Source of the DNA: JANNRW01 sp031401815 | Lineage (GTDB): Bacteria; Desulfobacterota; Desulfuromonadia; Geobacterales; DSM-12255 | NCBI GenBank assembly: GCA_031401815.1 | Contig: JANNRW010000062.1 | Span: 1-35,863 of the forward strand | DNA length: 35,863 nt | Direction of reading: 5' to 3' | Shown here: one piece after another, positions 7,035 through 14,888 of the stretch | Layout of the letters: each line of letters opens with the position of its first letter | Numbering within the stretch: the first letter of the stretch is position 1 | The notes under the pieces: generated by a model | Databases searched by the model: none | Told to the model about the DNA's origin: nothing | Seen by the model: only the letters and a program-made list of their open reading frames with translations | Made by a program: the position numbers and the translations under genes

Positions 7035-7265
7035 ATGAAAAACATCAGCGGTTTGAAGCTGGGCATTGCTGCCCTGGCGGTCTATATTTTTGGAGGTGTC
7101 GGAGTTTTCGGTGGTATCTGGCTGATTGTCTTTAAAAGAGGAGTGGACTTGTGGGGACTTGGGGCAGGGCATACCATCGGTTATCTGCTGCTCTGTGTGG
7201 GGGTGGCTTTCTCGATCCTGGGGGTAATTATGATGCGGATCTTCAGGAATCGGGGGTTGGGATAA
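7035..7265 (+). CDS. Small two-helix membrane protein
   Basis: The protein has 76 residues and the start is preceded by AAGGAAG. Two strongly hydrophobic, glycine-rich segments (about 8-32 and 47-68) are separated by a short loop (K-R-G-V-D-L-W), and the tail is basic (M-R-I-F-R-N-R). The composition fits an inner-membrane hairpin. The family is not recognised. It lies 52 bp after the WYL regulator and could be co-transcribed with it. Confidence 0.6.
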   Translation: MKNISGLKLGIAALAVYIFGGVGVFGGIWLIVFKRGVDLWGLGAGHTIGYLLLCVGVAFSILGVIMMRIFRNRGLG

Positions 7266-7360
7266 AGAGTAAATACACATTATAAAAAGCGGAGATCGAC
7301 TTGGTCGATAGCGTGGACTTTGTGGACGTATTGGATCTGGTTTGGTGATGGAGGTTTTCT

Positions 7361-8008
7361 ATGGCTGATGGGGAAGGGTTGATTCCTAAGCATGGCGGTT
7401 ATCGTAAGCTGAAGAGCTTTCAGATTGCCCAGCTGGTCTTTGATGTGACGGTGCGGTTTTGCGAGCGCTATGTTGACAAGTTCAGCCGCACACGCGACCA
7501 GATGGTGCAGGCGGCGCGCAGTGGCGTGCAGAACATCGCCGAGGGGAGCCAAGCTTCCGGCACTTCCAAGAAGACTGAGCTGAAGCTGACCAATGTGGCT
7601 CGGGCCAGTCTGGAAGAACTGAAGCTGGACTATGAAGACTTTTTGCGGCAGCGGGAGCTGCCGATTTGGGAGCGGGAAGACCCGCGGCGGAAGGGGTTGG
7701 TGGCGCGGCGGTGTGGTAGTGCGGATGAGGTGGCGGGGTGGTGCAGGGAAATCTATGGACAGCATGGACTTGGTGGACGTAATGGACTTGATGGACAGTC
7801 CACATCGTCCACGTCGTCCATGATGTCCACCGCGTCCACAAGACCGTCCTACCCCGAAATTTCCGCCAACGCTGCTCTCACCCTCCTCGCTGTCGCCTGC
7901 TCACTGCTGGACCGCCAGCTGGCGGCTCAGGCCGAAGCCTTTGAAAAAAAGGGGGGCTTCACCGAGCGGCTCTACCGCACCCGCACCCAGGCCAAGAGAA
8001 AACCATGA
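7361..8008 (+). CDS. Four-helix-bundle protein with suffix domain
   Basis: The protein has 215 residues, with GGAGG before the ATG. Residues 14-110 match the four-helix-bundle family related to 23S rRNA intervening-sequence proteins: S-F-Q-I-A-Q-L-V-F-D-V-T, then R-S-G-V-Q-N-I-A-E-G-S and S-L-E-E-L-K-L-D-Y-E-D. A low-complexity linker (about 133-163, Gly/Asp then Ser/Thr rich) leads to a second helical piece (N-A-A-L-T-L-L-A-V-A-C-S-L-L-D-R-Q-L), the suffix region seen in some members. Its stop overlaps an hsdR stump by four bases, so it was part of a restriction locus. Its cellular role is unknown. Confidence 0.75.
   Translation: MADGEGLIPKHGGYRKLKSFQIAQLVFDVTVRFCERYVDKFSRTRDQMVQAARSGVQNIAEGSQASGTSKKTELKLTNVARASLEELKLDYEDFLRQRELPIWEREDPRRKGLVARRCGSADEVAGWCREIYGQHGLGGRNGLDGQSTSSTSSMMSTASTRPSYPEISANAALTLLAVACSLLDRQLAAQAEAFEKKGGFTERLYRTRTQAKRKP
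7755..7850 (+). repeat. GTGGAC/GTCCAC repeat tract inside the four-helix gene
   Basis: The tract carries GGAC copies every 6-12 bp on one half (for example ATGGAC, GTGGAC, ATGGAC) and then GTCC copies on the other half. The two halves are roughly inverted around TGGAC-A-GTCCA near 7792-7803. More GTGGAC units occur just upstream of the gene at 7312-7330. The tract keeps the reading frame open and encodes the linker. Irregular unit spacing argues against a simple microsatellite. Confidence 0.7.
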
Positions 8009-8195
8009 CCGGTTTCCGCTTCAACGAAAAACAGCTCTCCCAGATCCCCGCCCTGCAACTTCTGATCAACCTGGGTTACGAATACCTCCCCCCGGAAAAG
8101 GCTCTTGCCCAGAGGCAGGGGAAGACCGGCAATGTGCTGCTGGAAGGATGGGGCGGTGGTGCCGCTGCTCTACGAGGGGCGGCTGGTTGAGCTTT
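8005..8195 (+). pseudogene. hsdR: hsdR remnant (N-terminus joined to an internal piece)
   Basis: The first 47 codons (F-N-E-K-Q-L-S-Q-I-P-A-L-Q-L-L, N-L-G-Y-E-Y-L-P-P-E-K-A-L, G-K-T-G-N-V-L-L-E) are the N-terminus of a type I restriction subunit R. After position 8145 the sequence continues in another frame (from 8156) as V-V-P-L-L-Y-E-G-R-L-V-E, which I recognise as a motif from the helicase portion of the same protein. Most of a protein of roughly 1,000 residues is missing, and the helicase motors are absent. The start overlaps the four-helix gene by ATGA. The argC terminator lies directly after it. Confidence 0.75.
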
Positions 8196-8204
8196 GGTGT
8201 AATA

Positions 8205-8235
8205 AAAGGGCGCTTCTCATGAAGAAGCGCCCTTT
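8205..8235 (-). terminator. Rho-independent terminator of the argC operon
   Basis: Perfect 12-bp arms (8205-8216 and 8224-8235) enclose a 7-base loop. Read on the minus strand, the GC-rich stem ends in a run TTTTATT. It lies 27 bp after the argC stop. On the plus strand the tail is weaker, so it mainly serves argC, but it may also block transcription coming from the hsdR stump. Confidence 0.8.
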
Positions 8236-8261
8236 CGTATATACAAAGCTATTATGACTAC

Positions 8262-9302
8262 CTACGGATAAAGTGCCATGAGCTCCAGCCCCATATTCTC
8301 AGGCAGACCCTCCATGATGTTCATGTTCTGGATCGCCTGTCCGGCAGCCCCTTTGACCAGATTGTCGATGGCTGTAACAACTATGATTCGACCGGTTCGC
8401 CTGTCCACTGTAAGCCCGATATCACAGAAGTTGCTCCCACGGACAAAGGCTGTGGAGGGGAATGATCCCTCTGGCAGCACCCGGACGAAGGCTTCGCCGT
8501 CATATAGTTCGTTGTAGAGCTTCAGAAGCCCGGCTGTTGTGACTATCCCTTTTGGCATTGCGTAGATAGTGGATAGAATTCCCCGATCCATCGGCACGAG
8601 ATGGGGGGTGAAAGTGACAGCTACCTTTTTACCCGCAAGCAGGGACAGTTCCTGGTCTATCTCCGGAATATGCCGGTGCACCCCTCCGACGCCGTATGCC
8701 TTGAAACCGTCATTTACCTCGCAGTAGAGGTTGTCAACCTTTGCGCTCCTGCCAGCGCCGGAGACTCCGGATTTGCTGTCAACAATAATGCTGTCAGCGT
8801 CGATCACCCCTTTTTTCAGCAGCGGCATAAGACCCAGAATAACGCTGGTCGGGTAGCAGCCCGGATTGGCGACGAGTTCGGCCGGTGCGATTTCGTCTCT
8901 TCTGATTTCCGGAAGACCGTAAACCGCTTTTCCCAGGAGATGGGGATTCATATGTGGTTCGTACCACTCCCCATAAACTGAAGGATCATGCAGTCGATAA
9001 TCAGCAGAGAGATCAACGACCTTTTTCCCGAGTTCAAGAAATGTCGGCACGACCTCCATGGCAGCCTTGTGCGGCAGGGCAGTAAAGATCAGATCCGCTT
9101 TTTCCGCGATCCTCACAGGCTCCAGATTCTCCAGCAGAAGATCACATCGACCCAGCGCAGAGGGGAATACAGTTGAGAGCCGTTTACCGGCATTCTGCTC
9201 GGAAGTTACGCAGGTAACAGCAGCCTCCGGGTGGCCATGAAGCAGTCGGATCAATTCGATACCGGTGTAACCGCTGGCACCGACAACAGCAACTTTAAGC
9301 AT
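8262..9302 (-). CDS. argC: N-acetyl-gamma-glutamyl-phosphate reductase
   Basis: The protein has 346 residues, full length for ArgC, with AAGGAG before the ATG. The N-terminal G-A-S-G-Y-T-G (8-14) is the NADP-binding loop. N-P-G-C-Y-P-T carries the catalytic Cys149, and G-V-S-G-A-G-R follows. G-V-G-G-V-H-R-H-I-P-E-I is the conserved His-containing segment. The enzyme reduces N-acetylglutamyl phosphate to the semialdehyde in arginine synthesis, in the cytoplasm. It is the last gene of the minus-strand cluster, separated by 159 bp from the DUF6178 gene and closed by a terminator. Confidence 0.97.
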   Translation of the reverse strand: MLKVAVVGASGYTGIELIRLLHGHPEAAVTCVTSEQNAGKRLSTVFPSALGRCDLLLENLEPVRIAEKADLIFTALPHKAAMEVVPTFLELGKKVVDLSADYRLHDPSVYGEWYEPHMNPHLLGKAVYGLPEIRRDEIAPAELVANPGCYPTSVILGLMPLLKKGVIDADSIIVDSKSGVSGAGRSAKVDNLYCEVNDGFKAYGVGGVHRHIPEIDQELSLLAGKKVAVTFTPHLVPMDRGILSTIYAMPKGIVTTAGLLKLYNELYDGEAFVRVLPEGSFPSTAFVRGSNFCDIGLTVDRRTGRIIVVTAIDNLVKGAAGQAIQNMNIMEGLPENMGLELMALYP

Positions 9303-9335
9303 GGCAAGCTCCTTTCAAGTAACAATAGGGGATTA

Positions 9336-9467
9336 GGCTGAAGGCTGAAGGTTATTAGCTAAGACAATCGGCAATCATTTTCACCCTGTTATAATAGCTT
9401 GGGTTTCGAAGTTGTTAATGGTTTATTCAGCCTTCAGCCTTCAGCCTTCAGCCTTCAGCCTTCAGTC
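9336..9467. repeat. Heptamer repeats in inverted arrangement between two genes
   Basis: Five perfect TTCAGCC units (9426-9460) and a sixth imperfect one (TTCAGTC, 9461-9467) abut the DUF6178 gene, whose stop codon lies in the last unit. At 9336-9349 there are two copies of the inverse complement, GGCTGAA. The two tracts could pair in RNA across about 75 bases. The rest of the 159-bp gap (9303-9461) holds the argC ribosome site and an AT-rich stretch with TATTATAA-like sequence near 9390 that could serve argC as a -10. Confidence 0.85.
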
Positions 9468-10742
9468 TGAACTCTCAAGTTCACTCAGAAACATGTCAAC
9501 AGTCCTTAGATCATTCATTCCGGCAAACTCTCGATAGTTGTCAACTGTATCCGGATCAAGCCCTCTATAGAAGCGGGGACGCCTCATTCTCAGCCCCATA
9601 AGGAGCTTGTCAGTCGCATAGTTATCGCTATCAAGAGGTTTTGCCCGATCCTGTAGCTCCATGATGAGCGAATAGCCTAGAGAGAAGAGTCTCCTCAGGT
9701 GCTCCCCTTTCAGGATTTCGACAGCTTTATCATCAGACTCTGCACATAGAAATTCAAGAGCAATATTCAGGTAATTGCAGATCCGCTCCAGAACAGGAAC
9801 CATCTTTTCGTGGTCTGCAGGTGTAATCCCTTCTGCTACCACGGCGCTGTTTGTCAGATAGCGAAACTCCTGCCTCAGAGCCGGAGTGTCTGCTCTGGCA
9901 AAGGCTCTGCTGAAAAAGGAGGGTTGCTTGCCAAGCAGGGCAGGGGATTGAAAGACAATATCCTCTATTGCAGGGGGTAATTTACCGGTATCCGGAATAA
10001 ACCGTTTAGTTGCTATCCGGGAGTAGAGCGAGGCGCTTTCGGCTAAAGGCGGGAATCCTTCGTCAGCGAGGCGATTGTTACGAAACTGGAGAGCCTGCTC
10101 TTCAAGTTCAGACAGAAATTCGTTTTCCACCCCCATCATCAGTGACTGGTAGAGAGCATGGTTCTCTCGATAGATCAGATCAAGCAGCCTCAGTACAAAC
10201 TGGCTGTGATCAATATCAAGGAGTCTTATGAAGTAGATCTGGTCAAAGGAGTGATCCCACTCCCCCTGAAGATCTTCACTGCCGACTACGTCGCCAAGCC
10301 CCCCCCCAACTGTTATGCTCTTCTTCAGAAAAATCAGAAGCAGCTCCTGGTCAATCTCTTCCAGAATCTGTACAGCTCTCTCTTCTCCTGCCGAAAAGAG
10401 AAGCTCAAGCCACTTTACTGTTTTTTCGATTGAAATGGTCCACTGATCCCACAGTTCCCAGTCAAAAATGAATCTTATCTGCTCAGTCCGCGCCATCTGG
10501 AAGATTTCCAGTGAGTTTTCCGCTCCTACATCATGGAGTATCTGATAGATATCTTCGGAGGGGAGCGACCGGATCAGGGCGGCAGGTCTTGGTTCCGAAA
10601 GGATCATTCGAAGTTTTGAGCTGCCCGAAAGGTTGTGCAGATATTCAATTTTGGCTTTCAGTCCTAGAGCCGAAAACTCTTCTGCGGTCAAACGCTCTCC
10701 CTGGAGAAGTAAAAGGCCAGGGTTTGATTTATTGCTTGTCAT
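9462..10742 (-). CDS. DUF6178 family protein
   Basis: The protein has 426 residues, is soluble, and is largely helical and acidic. L-I-R-S-L-P-S-E-D-I-Y-Q-I-L-H-D-V-G, followed by Q-I-R-F-I-F-D-W-E-L-W-D-Q-W and then S-L-M-M-G-V-E-N-E-F, matches the DUF6178 family known from deltaproteobacteria. The C-terminus has L-L-M-G-L-R-M-R-R-P-R-F-Y-R-G-L-D. No enzymatic motif is visible. It starts three bases after the stop of the GspB-like gene, so the two are translated from one message. Function unknown. Confidence 0.8.
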   Translation of the reverse strand: MTSNKSNPGLLLLQGERLTAEEFSALGLKAKIEYLHNLSGSSKLRMILSEPRPAALIRSLPSEDIYQILHDVGAENSLEIFQMARTEQIRFIFDWELWDQWTISIEKTVKWLELLFSAGEERAVQILEEIDQELLLIFLKKSITVGGGLGDVVGSEDLQGEWDHSFDQIYFIRLLDIDHSQFVLRLLDLIYRENHALYQSLMMGVENEFLSELEEQALQFRNNRLADEGFPPLAESASLYSRIATKRFIPDTGKLPPAIEDIVFQSPALLGKQPSFFSRAFARADTPALRQEFRYLTNSAVVAEGITPADHEKMVPVLERICNYLNIALEFLCAESDDKAVEILKGEHLRRLFSLGYSLIMELQDRAKPLDSDNYATDKLLMGLRMRRPRFYRGLDPDTVDNYREFAGMNDLRTVDMFLSELESSD

Positions 10743-10745
10743 CAG

Positions 10746-11453
10746 TTAATTACCCGATTTCCCTATAAGTATTTCGATTGTTTTACCCTCTTTGGAAAAT
10801 ATTACCCTGTCAGGCAGGATTTCCTCAATCAGAAATCCGTTTATTGAAGTTGAAATTGCTGAAGGCTGGCCATTGATGATAGCCAGCCGGTCGGCGCTGT
10901 CCTTGTTCCAGGCAATTCCGGAAACAGTAAGAGCAGCAGTTGGTGGATCTCCTGCCAGGAGAGGCTGTGGCTTCTTCACAGGCAGAGAGGACGGGAAAGA
11001 GGCTGATGCAGGTAGTGATACAGGCAGTTTTGCCTCAACCGGGTCTACCGGAAGTGGCTTTTCCGGAGAGGGTGCGGAGAGAGGAGGGGGTGAGGGGTAC
11101 GGGACGCTATCTGGCAAAGGGGTGCTCTTCTGCGCTTTTCCCGGGGTTATTGTGATAACTGTAGCCTCTTCCTTTAAAGGGTTTGCTACAGGTGTATCCT
11201 TGCCGGGTGATACAGCGGTTGTCTGGTCAGCCCTGCTGTCAGTCAGACGATCACCTCTCCCGGTGATTACAAGTGTCGTAACAGTTGTTACAAGCAGCAG
11301 GAGGGCAACTACAACCCCTCCCCAGGCAAGAAGGGTAAAGCGCTGTTTTTCACCTCTTGATGTCAGGATTTCACGAGGGAGATCAATCGCTTCATCCCTG
11401 CGGAGAGACTTCTCCTCTTCCAGTTTTTTGAGAGCTTTCAGGATTGAACTCAC
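10746..11453 (-). CDS. gspB: GspB-like general secretion protein
   Basis: The protein has 235 residues. M-S-S-I-L-K-A-L-K-K-L-E-E-E-K at the N-terminus is the cytoplasmic signature of GspB/ExeB-type proteins. One membrane segment (about 41-64, rich in V/L/T) is followed by a long Pro/Ser-rich periplasmic linker (about 95-170) and a C-terminal domain (L-T-V-S-G-I-A-W-N-K-D-S, then A-I-I-N-G-Q) of the T2SSB type. ExeB partners ExeA in placing the outer-membrane secretin. It overlaps the ExeA-like gene by four bases, matching the known A-B pairing. Confidence 0.85.
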   Translation of the reverse strand: MSSILKALKKLEEEKSLRRDEAIDLPREILTSRGEKQRFTLLAWGGVVVALLLLVTTVTTLVITGRGDRLTDSRADQTTAVSPGKDTPVANPLKEEATVITITPGKAQKSTPLPDSVPYPSPPPLSAPSPEKPLPVDPVEAKLPVSLPASASFPSSLPVKKPQPLLAGDPPTAALTVSGIAWNKDSADRLAIINGQPSAISTSINGFLIEEILPDRVIFSKEGKTIEILIGKSGN

Positions 11454-12427
11454 TGCCTGCTCCTCTTCCCGGTTGATGAAAGGGGTTCCTTCAGAGTTTT
11501 GACCGAACTCTCCGGAGTACTCTGTTTATCTATGGAGCGTTTCATCATGAAGGTTGCCAGAGTAATGAACAGAAGTGCAAGACAGAGAGAGGCAGCTATT
11601 TTCCAGAGCGAAATACGGCCATTTCTGCGAAGCTCCCTGACAGCCTGGGTAGCTATGCTTCTGCTGATCTCTCTTGTTTCGTCACCGTATGCTATGAGAA
11701 GCGACCGGTCGCAAGCAATATTGATAAGCCGGGGAGATCCTTTGGAGAAGCTGTAGATCTGTTTCACTGCGGCATCCGGGAAATTCACTTTCCCCTTCCC
11801 CTGCGCAACTACCAGGCGGTGCTGAATGTAGGCACCGGTGTCAGTCAGATCCATCGGCAGAAGATGAAAGCTGACAGTGATTCGTTGCGCCAGTTGTCTT
11901 AGCTCCTCTTTTTCAAGCAGAGCCTGGAGCTCGGGCTGTCCGGCAAGAACAATCTGAATCAGTTTGTCAGTCTCTGTCTCCAGGTTTGAAATGAGCCGAA
12001 TCTGTTCAAGCACCTTAGGGTCGAGATTCTGGGCTTCATCTATCACTAGAACTACGGTTCGCCCGGCTCCGTTCTCATGGAGGAGGAATCTGTTGAGTTC
12101 GTCAAGCAGGGCACCATTGCCAAGCCCTTCATGTTGGAGGCCAAATTCACGATTTATGTTTCCAAGCAGCTCCAGTGCCGAGAGACAAGGGTTCAGAATA
12201 AGGGCGGTTCGATAGTTTGCCTCATCCAGTTGCTCCAGCATGGTTCGAAGGACAGTAGTTTTACCTGTCCCAACTTCGCCGGTAAGAGTGATGAATCCGG
12301 CATGGCTGTTTATGCCGTAAAGCAGGTGTGCAAATGCTTCCTTGTGATGTTTGCTCAGATAGATGAATCTTGGATTCGGAGTGATATTGAACGGTTTTTC
12401 CTTTAAAGCGAAATAGTTGCAGTACAT
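11450..12427 (-). CDS. ExeA-like AAA ATPase (general secretion, GspA)
   Basis: The protein has 325 residues. The N-terminus Y-F-A-L-K-E-K-P-F-N-I-T-P-N-P-R-F is the ExeA hallmark. Walker A is G-E-V-G-T-G-K-T-T (50-58), Walker B is V-V-L-V-I-D-E-A-Q-N-L (about 125-135), and L-A-Q-R-I-T-V-S-F-H-L-L-P-M is the conserved sensor region. A membrane helix lies around 276-298. The family's usual C-terminal peptidoglycan-binding domain is missing, so the protein ends soon after the membrane segment; GspB may supply the periplasmic part. It lies 15 bp after the S41 peptidase gene. Confidence 0.85.
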   Translation of the reverse strand: MYCNYFALKEKPFNITPNPRFIYLSKHHKEAFAHLLYGINSHAGFITLTGEVGTGKTTVLRTMLEQLDEANYRTALILNPCLSALELLGNINREFGLQHEGLGNGALLDELNRFLLHENGAGRTVVLVIDEAQNLDPKVLEQIRLISNLETETDKLIQIVLAGQPELQALLEKEELRQLAQRITVSFHLLPMDLTDTGAYIQHRLVVAQGKGKVNFPDAAVKQIYSFSKGSPRLINIACDRSLLIAYGDETREISRSIATQAVRELRRNGRISLWKIAASLCLALLFITLATFMMKRSIDKQSTPESSVKTLKEPLSSTGKRSRQ

Positions 12428-12442
12428 GATAGCAAACTCCGC

Positions 12443-13873
12443 CTATTTTGCGGCTCCGCCAGCATTTGCCGGAGGTAGAGGAGCAGCCGTCTTCTTATTT
12501 GCCATAATATCGAAGACCGTCAGTCCTTTGAGCATTTCGAGCGCACGTGACAGCTGATTATCTCTGGTAATATCATCACCAAGGGGAACAATTACCGGGC
12601 TCTTTTTATCCTTGAAAGTCTCCTTGGGAACAACCATCTCTTTGGGGCTCTCTTTTTCCGAGCCGTTTTTGAAGTGATTCTGAAGGTCTTTTTCTCTTAT
12701 CTCCAGCTGTTTTTCTTCTGCTGGCGCCTGCGTGTCAGGCTGTTTCCCCTTTGCTGAAAGGTCGAGCGAGCCGACAATTATGTCAGGGGTAATCCCTTTT
12801 GCCTGAATTGAGCGCCCCTTTGGAGTGTAGTAGCGCGCAGTGGTTATTTTCAGGCCATATCCTTCACGAAGCGGGATTACTGACTGCACCGAGCCTTTGC
12901 CGTAGCTCTGAGTCCCCATGACTATGGCCCGGCCATGATCCTGAAGAGCACCGGCAAGTATCTCCGAAGCACTGGCGCTCCCGCCGTTAATCAGAACAAC
13001 AATCGGATAGTGCGGCTCTTTTTCACCAACTCTTGCATAGTGGTTCATCTTTGACAGCTGTGCCCGCCCTTGCATGGTCACAATAGTGCCATCATCCTTC
13101 CCTTCCCCGATAAACTTTTCAGCAACCTGGGCTGCTGTTTCCACAAGCCCTCCAGGATTATTGCGCAGGTCGATTACCAGCCCTTTCAGACCATCAGGGT
13201 TTTCAGCATGCAGATTTCTGAGGGCATTGGTAAAATCTTCTCCGGTTCTCTCCTGAAACTGTATTATTCTGATGTAGCCGTAGCCTGAAACAAGGGTTCT
13301 GCTCTTCATGCTCTTTGTCTTGATGATATCGCGCACAAGTGGAAATTGCAGCGGTCTCTTATGCCCCTCTCTGATAATATGGAGGGTAACGCTTGTCCCT
13401 TTTGCTCCGCGCATCAAAGCCACAGATTGCGATATGGTCAGCCCTTTTGTAAGTCTTGAGTCTATTTTCCAGATATGGTCATTCGATTTGATCCCGGCTC
13501 GATAGGCCGGGGTGTCTTCGATAGGGGAGACAACGGTCAGCTTGTCATCCCGGATGTTTATTTCAATGCCAAGTCCGCCAAATGAGCCGGACATATGGAT
13601 TTTCATCTCCTTGTAAGGCTCAGGCGGCATGAAAGCGCTGTGCGGGTCAAGCTTTGCCAGCATCCCTTCAATAGCGCCATGCAGCAGTTTTTTCTGATCA
13701 ACCTCTTCGACATAGTGCTTCCTGACCAGGTCTATAACCTCTTTGACAAGCTTGAGCTGATCCTTCTCTATAATGGTGCTATTGCTCTTTTGTGTGCCGT
13801 AAAAACGGACTCCGGCATAAGCTATGAGGGTAAGGCAGATGATGAGGAGAATAATTTTTGTTTTGATACCCAT
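12443..13873 (-). CDS. S41 family C-terminal processing peptidase
   Basis: The protein has 476 residues from the ATG at 13873. An in-frame TTG 12 codons earlier is possible but starts only a few bases after a TATAAT box (13913-13918). An N-terminal signal anchor (about 5-24) is followed by a PDZ domain (about 85-165, G-G-L-G-I-E-I). The S41 core has G-L-V-I-D-L-R-N-N-P-G-G-L, the nucleophile segment S-A-S-A-S-E-I (299-305) and the S-Y-G-K-G lysine (K326). A Lys/Glu/Pro-rich tail (about 370-440) is unusual. It cleaves C-terminal ends of envelope proteins and heads the ExeA/GspB/DUF6178/argC cluster. Confidence 0.92.
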   Translation of the reverse strand: MGIKTKIILLIICLTLIAYAGVRFYGTQKSNSTIIEKDQLKLVKEVIDLVRKHYVEEVDQKKLLHGAIEGMLAKLDPHSAFMPPEPYKEMKIHMSGSFGGLGIEINIRDDKLTVVSPIEDTPAYRAGIKSNDHIWKIDSRLTKGLTISQSVALMRGAKGTSVTLHIIREGHKRPLQFPLVRDIIKTKSMKSRTLVSGYGYIRIIQFQERTGEDFTNALRNLHAENPDGLKGLVIDLRNNPGGLVETAAQVAEKFIGEGKDDGTIVTMQGRAQLSKMNHYARVGEKEPHYPIVVLINGGSASASEILAGALQDHGRAIVMGTQSYGKGSVQSVIPLREGYGLKITTARYYTPKGRSIQAKGITPDIIVGSLDLSAKGKQPDTQAPAEEKQLEIREKDLQNHFKNGSEKESPKEMVVPKETFKDKKSPVIVPLGDDITRDNQLSRALEMLKGLTVFDIMANKKTAAPLPPANAGGAAK

Positions 13874-14115
13874 AGGTGCGCTCTGCTCTCCCGTACTGTT
13901 CCATTTCAAACCATTATACTTACAGGTTTTTAAGCCGATATGTCAACCGATATAAAATTTGCATCACTCGTAAGGAAAGCCAGCAGTTTACCGGTGAATT
14001 AAGATTTTATGGGGCAAGAAGGTTAGTTAGGTGAAGAACACTTTATCCGTCGCTCGCGCGTGTTTTGTCGTGCGTTTTCAATGTGCTGCCTCATTGACTC
14101 CCAAGACAATCCTCA

Positions 14116-14156
14116 CTTTACTAAACATGACTAAACTTTACTAAAAAGTTTTACTA
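14116..14156. repeat. Phased ACTAAA repeats downstream of the AbiE locus
   Basis: The 10-mer CTTTACTAAA occurs at 14116-14125 and 14136-14145. The core ACTAAA recurs every 10 bp (14120, 14130, 14140), followed by TTTTACTA at 14149-14156. The same 10-mer appears inverted at 15983-15992, upstream of the AbiEi gene. The gap before it (13874-14115) holds only the S41 gene upstream region; I see no gene there. Confidence 0.6.
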
Positions 14157-14305
14157 GCCAGAACCCACATTGACTTTACAGAACTGCCTTTATTTACAAT
14201 GGTATTGTCGCGATTCGCCATTGCATAGATGATATTTCTGACTTTGTTTTTCTTCTGTTGATCGTCTAAAGCGTCGGAAAGTTTGTCTAACAATAGATTC
14301 GTCCG
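14141..14305 (-). pseudogene. C-terminal relic of an unidentified protein
   Basis: An open frame of 54 codons reads R-T-N-L-L-L-D-K-L-S-D-A-L-D-D-Q, then V-R-N-I-I-Y-A-M-A-N-R-D, and ends S-M-W-V-L-A-S-K-T-F before TAG. It has no start codon with a ribosome site, and an in-frame TGA lies just upstream. The protein-like composition and clean stop suggest the tail of a longer gene whose front was lost when the AbiE genes became its neighbour. Family not identified. Its stop lies within the ACTAAA repeat tract. Confidence 0.4.
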
Positions 14306-14339
14306 GCATCTCAATCACGTTGATTCGGCCACGCGCCAC

Positions 14340-14888
14340 TCATACGCCCGACATCCTGAGCAGTTCCGAGACGAAACCGACGACATCCGCCTGAATCTCC
14401 GAGTCCTCGACCCCGGTGGCAAAGAGCGCCACCCGCATCGGCCCGAGCGCTCTTTCGTCAAGAAAATCCTCGCGCAGGATGCCGACGGCACGTCGGCCCG
14501 GTGCTGTGCCGATCAACGGGATAAGGTAGCTGGCGACGTCTTCCGTGCCGCTACCAAAGTTTCTCGTCATATAGTAAAGATCGTAGGCATCCTTGAATTT
14601 TCCGCGATTCCGGAATGCCAGCGCCTTCAGGATGATAAACGCACCCGGATTACACACGGGGATTTCACGCGATGCGGTTTCACCAAAAAGGGTTGTCCCG
14701 TCAAGCCTGACTCTAATCCGCTCATTAAATGCGATTTCAAGCCCCTGGATTAGAAGGCTTGGAACCAGTCCTCCGACAACAACAAGATCGTCCATATAAT
14801 CGCCAAGTATGGTCGCTGCCGTAAGGGTAACGGCACGGATCAAGTCAGTCTGTTCGGTGGTATAGTCGGCTGCAGTTTGAAACATCAT
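14340..14888 (-). CDS. AbiEii-type nucleotidyltransferase toxin, internally deleted
   Basis: The protein has 182 residues. The N-terminus (T-A-A-T-I-L-G-D-Y-M-D-D-L-V-V-V-G-G-L-V-P-S-L-L-I) is that of type IV toxin-antitoxin nucleotidyltransferases. Directly after P-S-L-L-I it jumps to R-V-R-L-D-G-T-T-L-F-G-E and then P-G-A-F-I-I-L-K-A-L-A-F-R-N-R-G-K-F-K-D-A-Y-D-L. From memory of the family, about 100 residues are missing here, including the catalytic D-x-D after the G-G-x-V loop. The frame is kept open. The start overlaps the antitoxin stop by four bases. The product is probably enzymatically dead. Confidence 0.75.
   Translation of the reverse strand: MMFQTAADYTTEQTDLIRAVTLTAATILGDYMDDLVVVGGLVPSLLIQGLEIAFNERIRVRLDGTTLFGETASREIPVCNPGAFIILKALAFRNRGKFKDAYDLYYMTRNFGSGTEDVASYLIPLIGTAPGRRAVGILREDFLDERALGPMRVALFATGVEDSEIQADVVGFVSELLRMSGV

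Noticed and set aside
7482..7841. Trp/Thr-rich minus-strand frame over the four-helix gene
   Set aside because: Its low-complexity sequence is only the antisense reading of the GTGGAC repeats.
7755..7850. GGAC/GTCC units considered as CRISPR or an integron site
   Set aside because: Units are short, irregularly spaced and lie in an open reading frame; no integrase or Cas gene is nearby.
9426..9467. Tandem heptamers considered as a CRISPR-like array
   Set aside because: Units are seven bases with no spacers, so this is a simple tandem repeat.
10792..11502. Long plus-strand frame (236 codons) opposite the GspB-like gene
   Set aside because: It is the antisense shadow of a Pro/Ser-rich gene; its translation has random composition and there is no ribosome site.
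13913..13946. TATAAT and TTGACA on the minus strand before the S41 peptidase as one promoter
   Set aside because: The spacer is 22 bases, too long for a standard sigma-70 promoter. The TATAAT box alone may still act.
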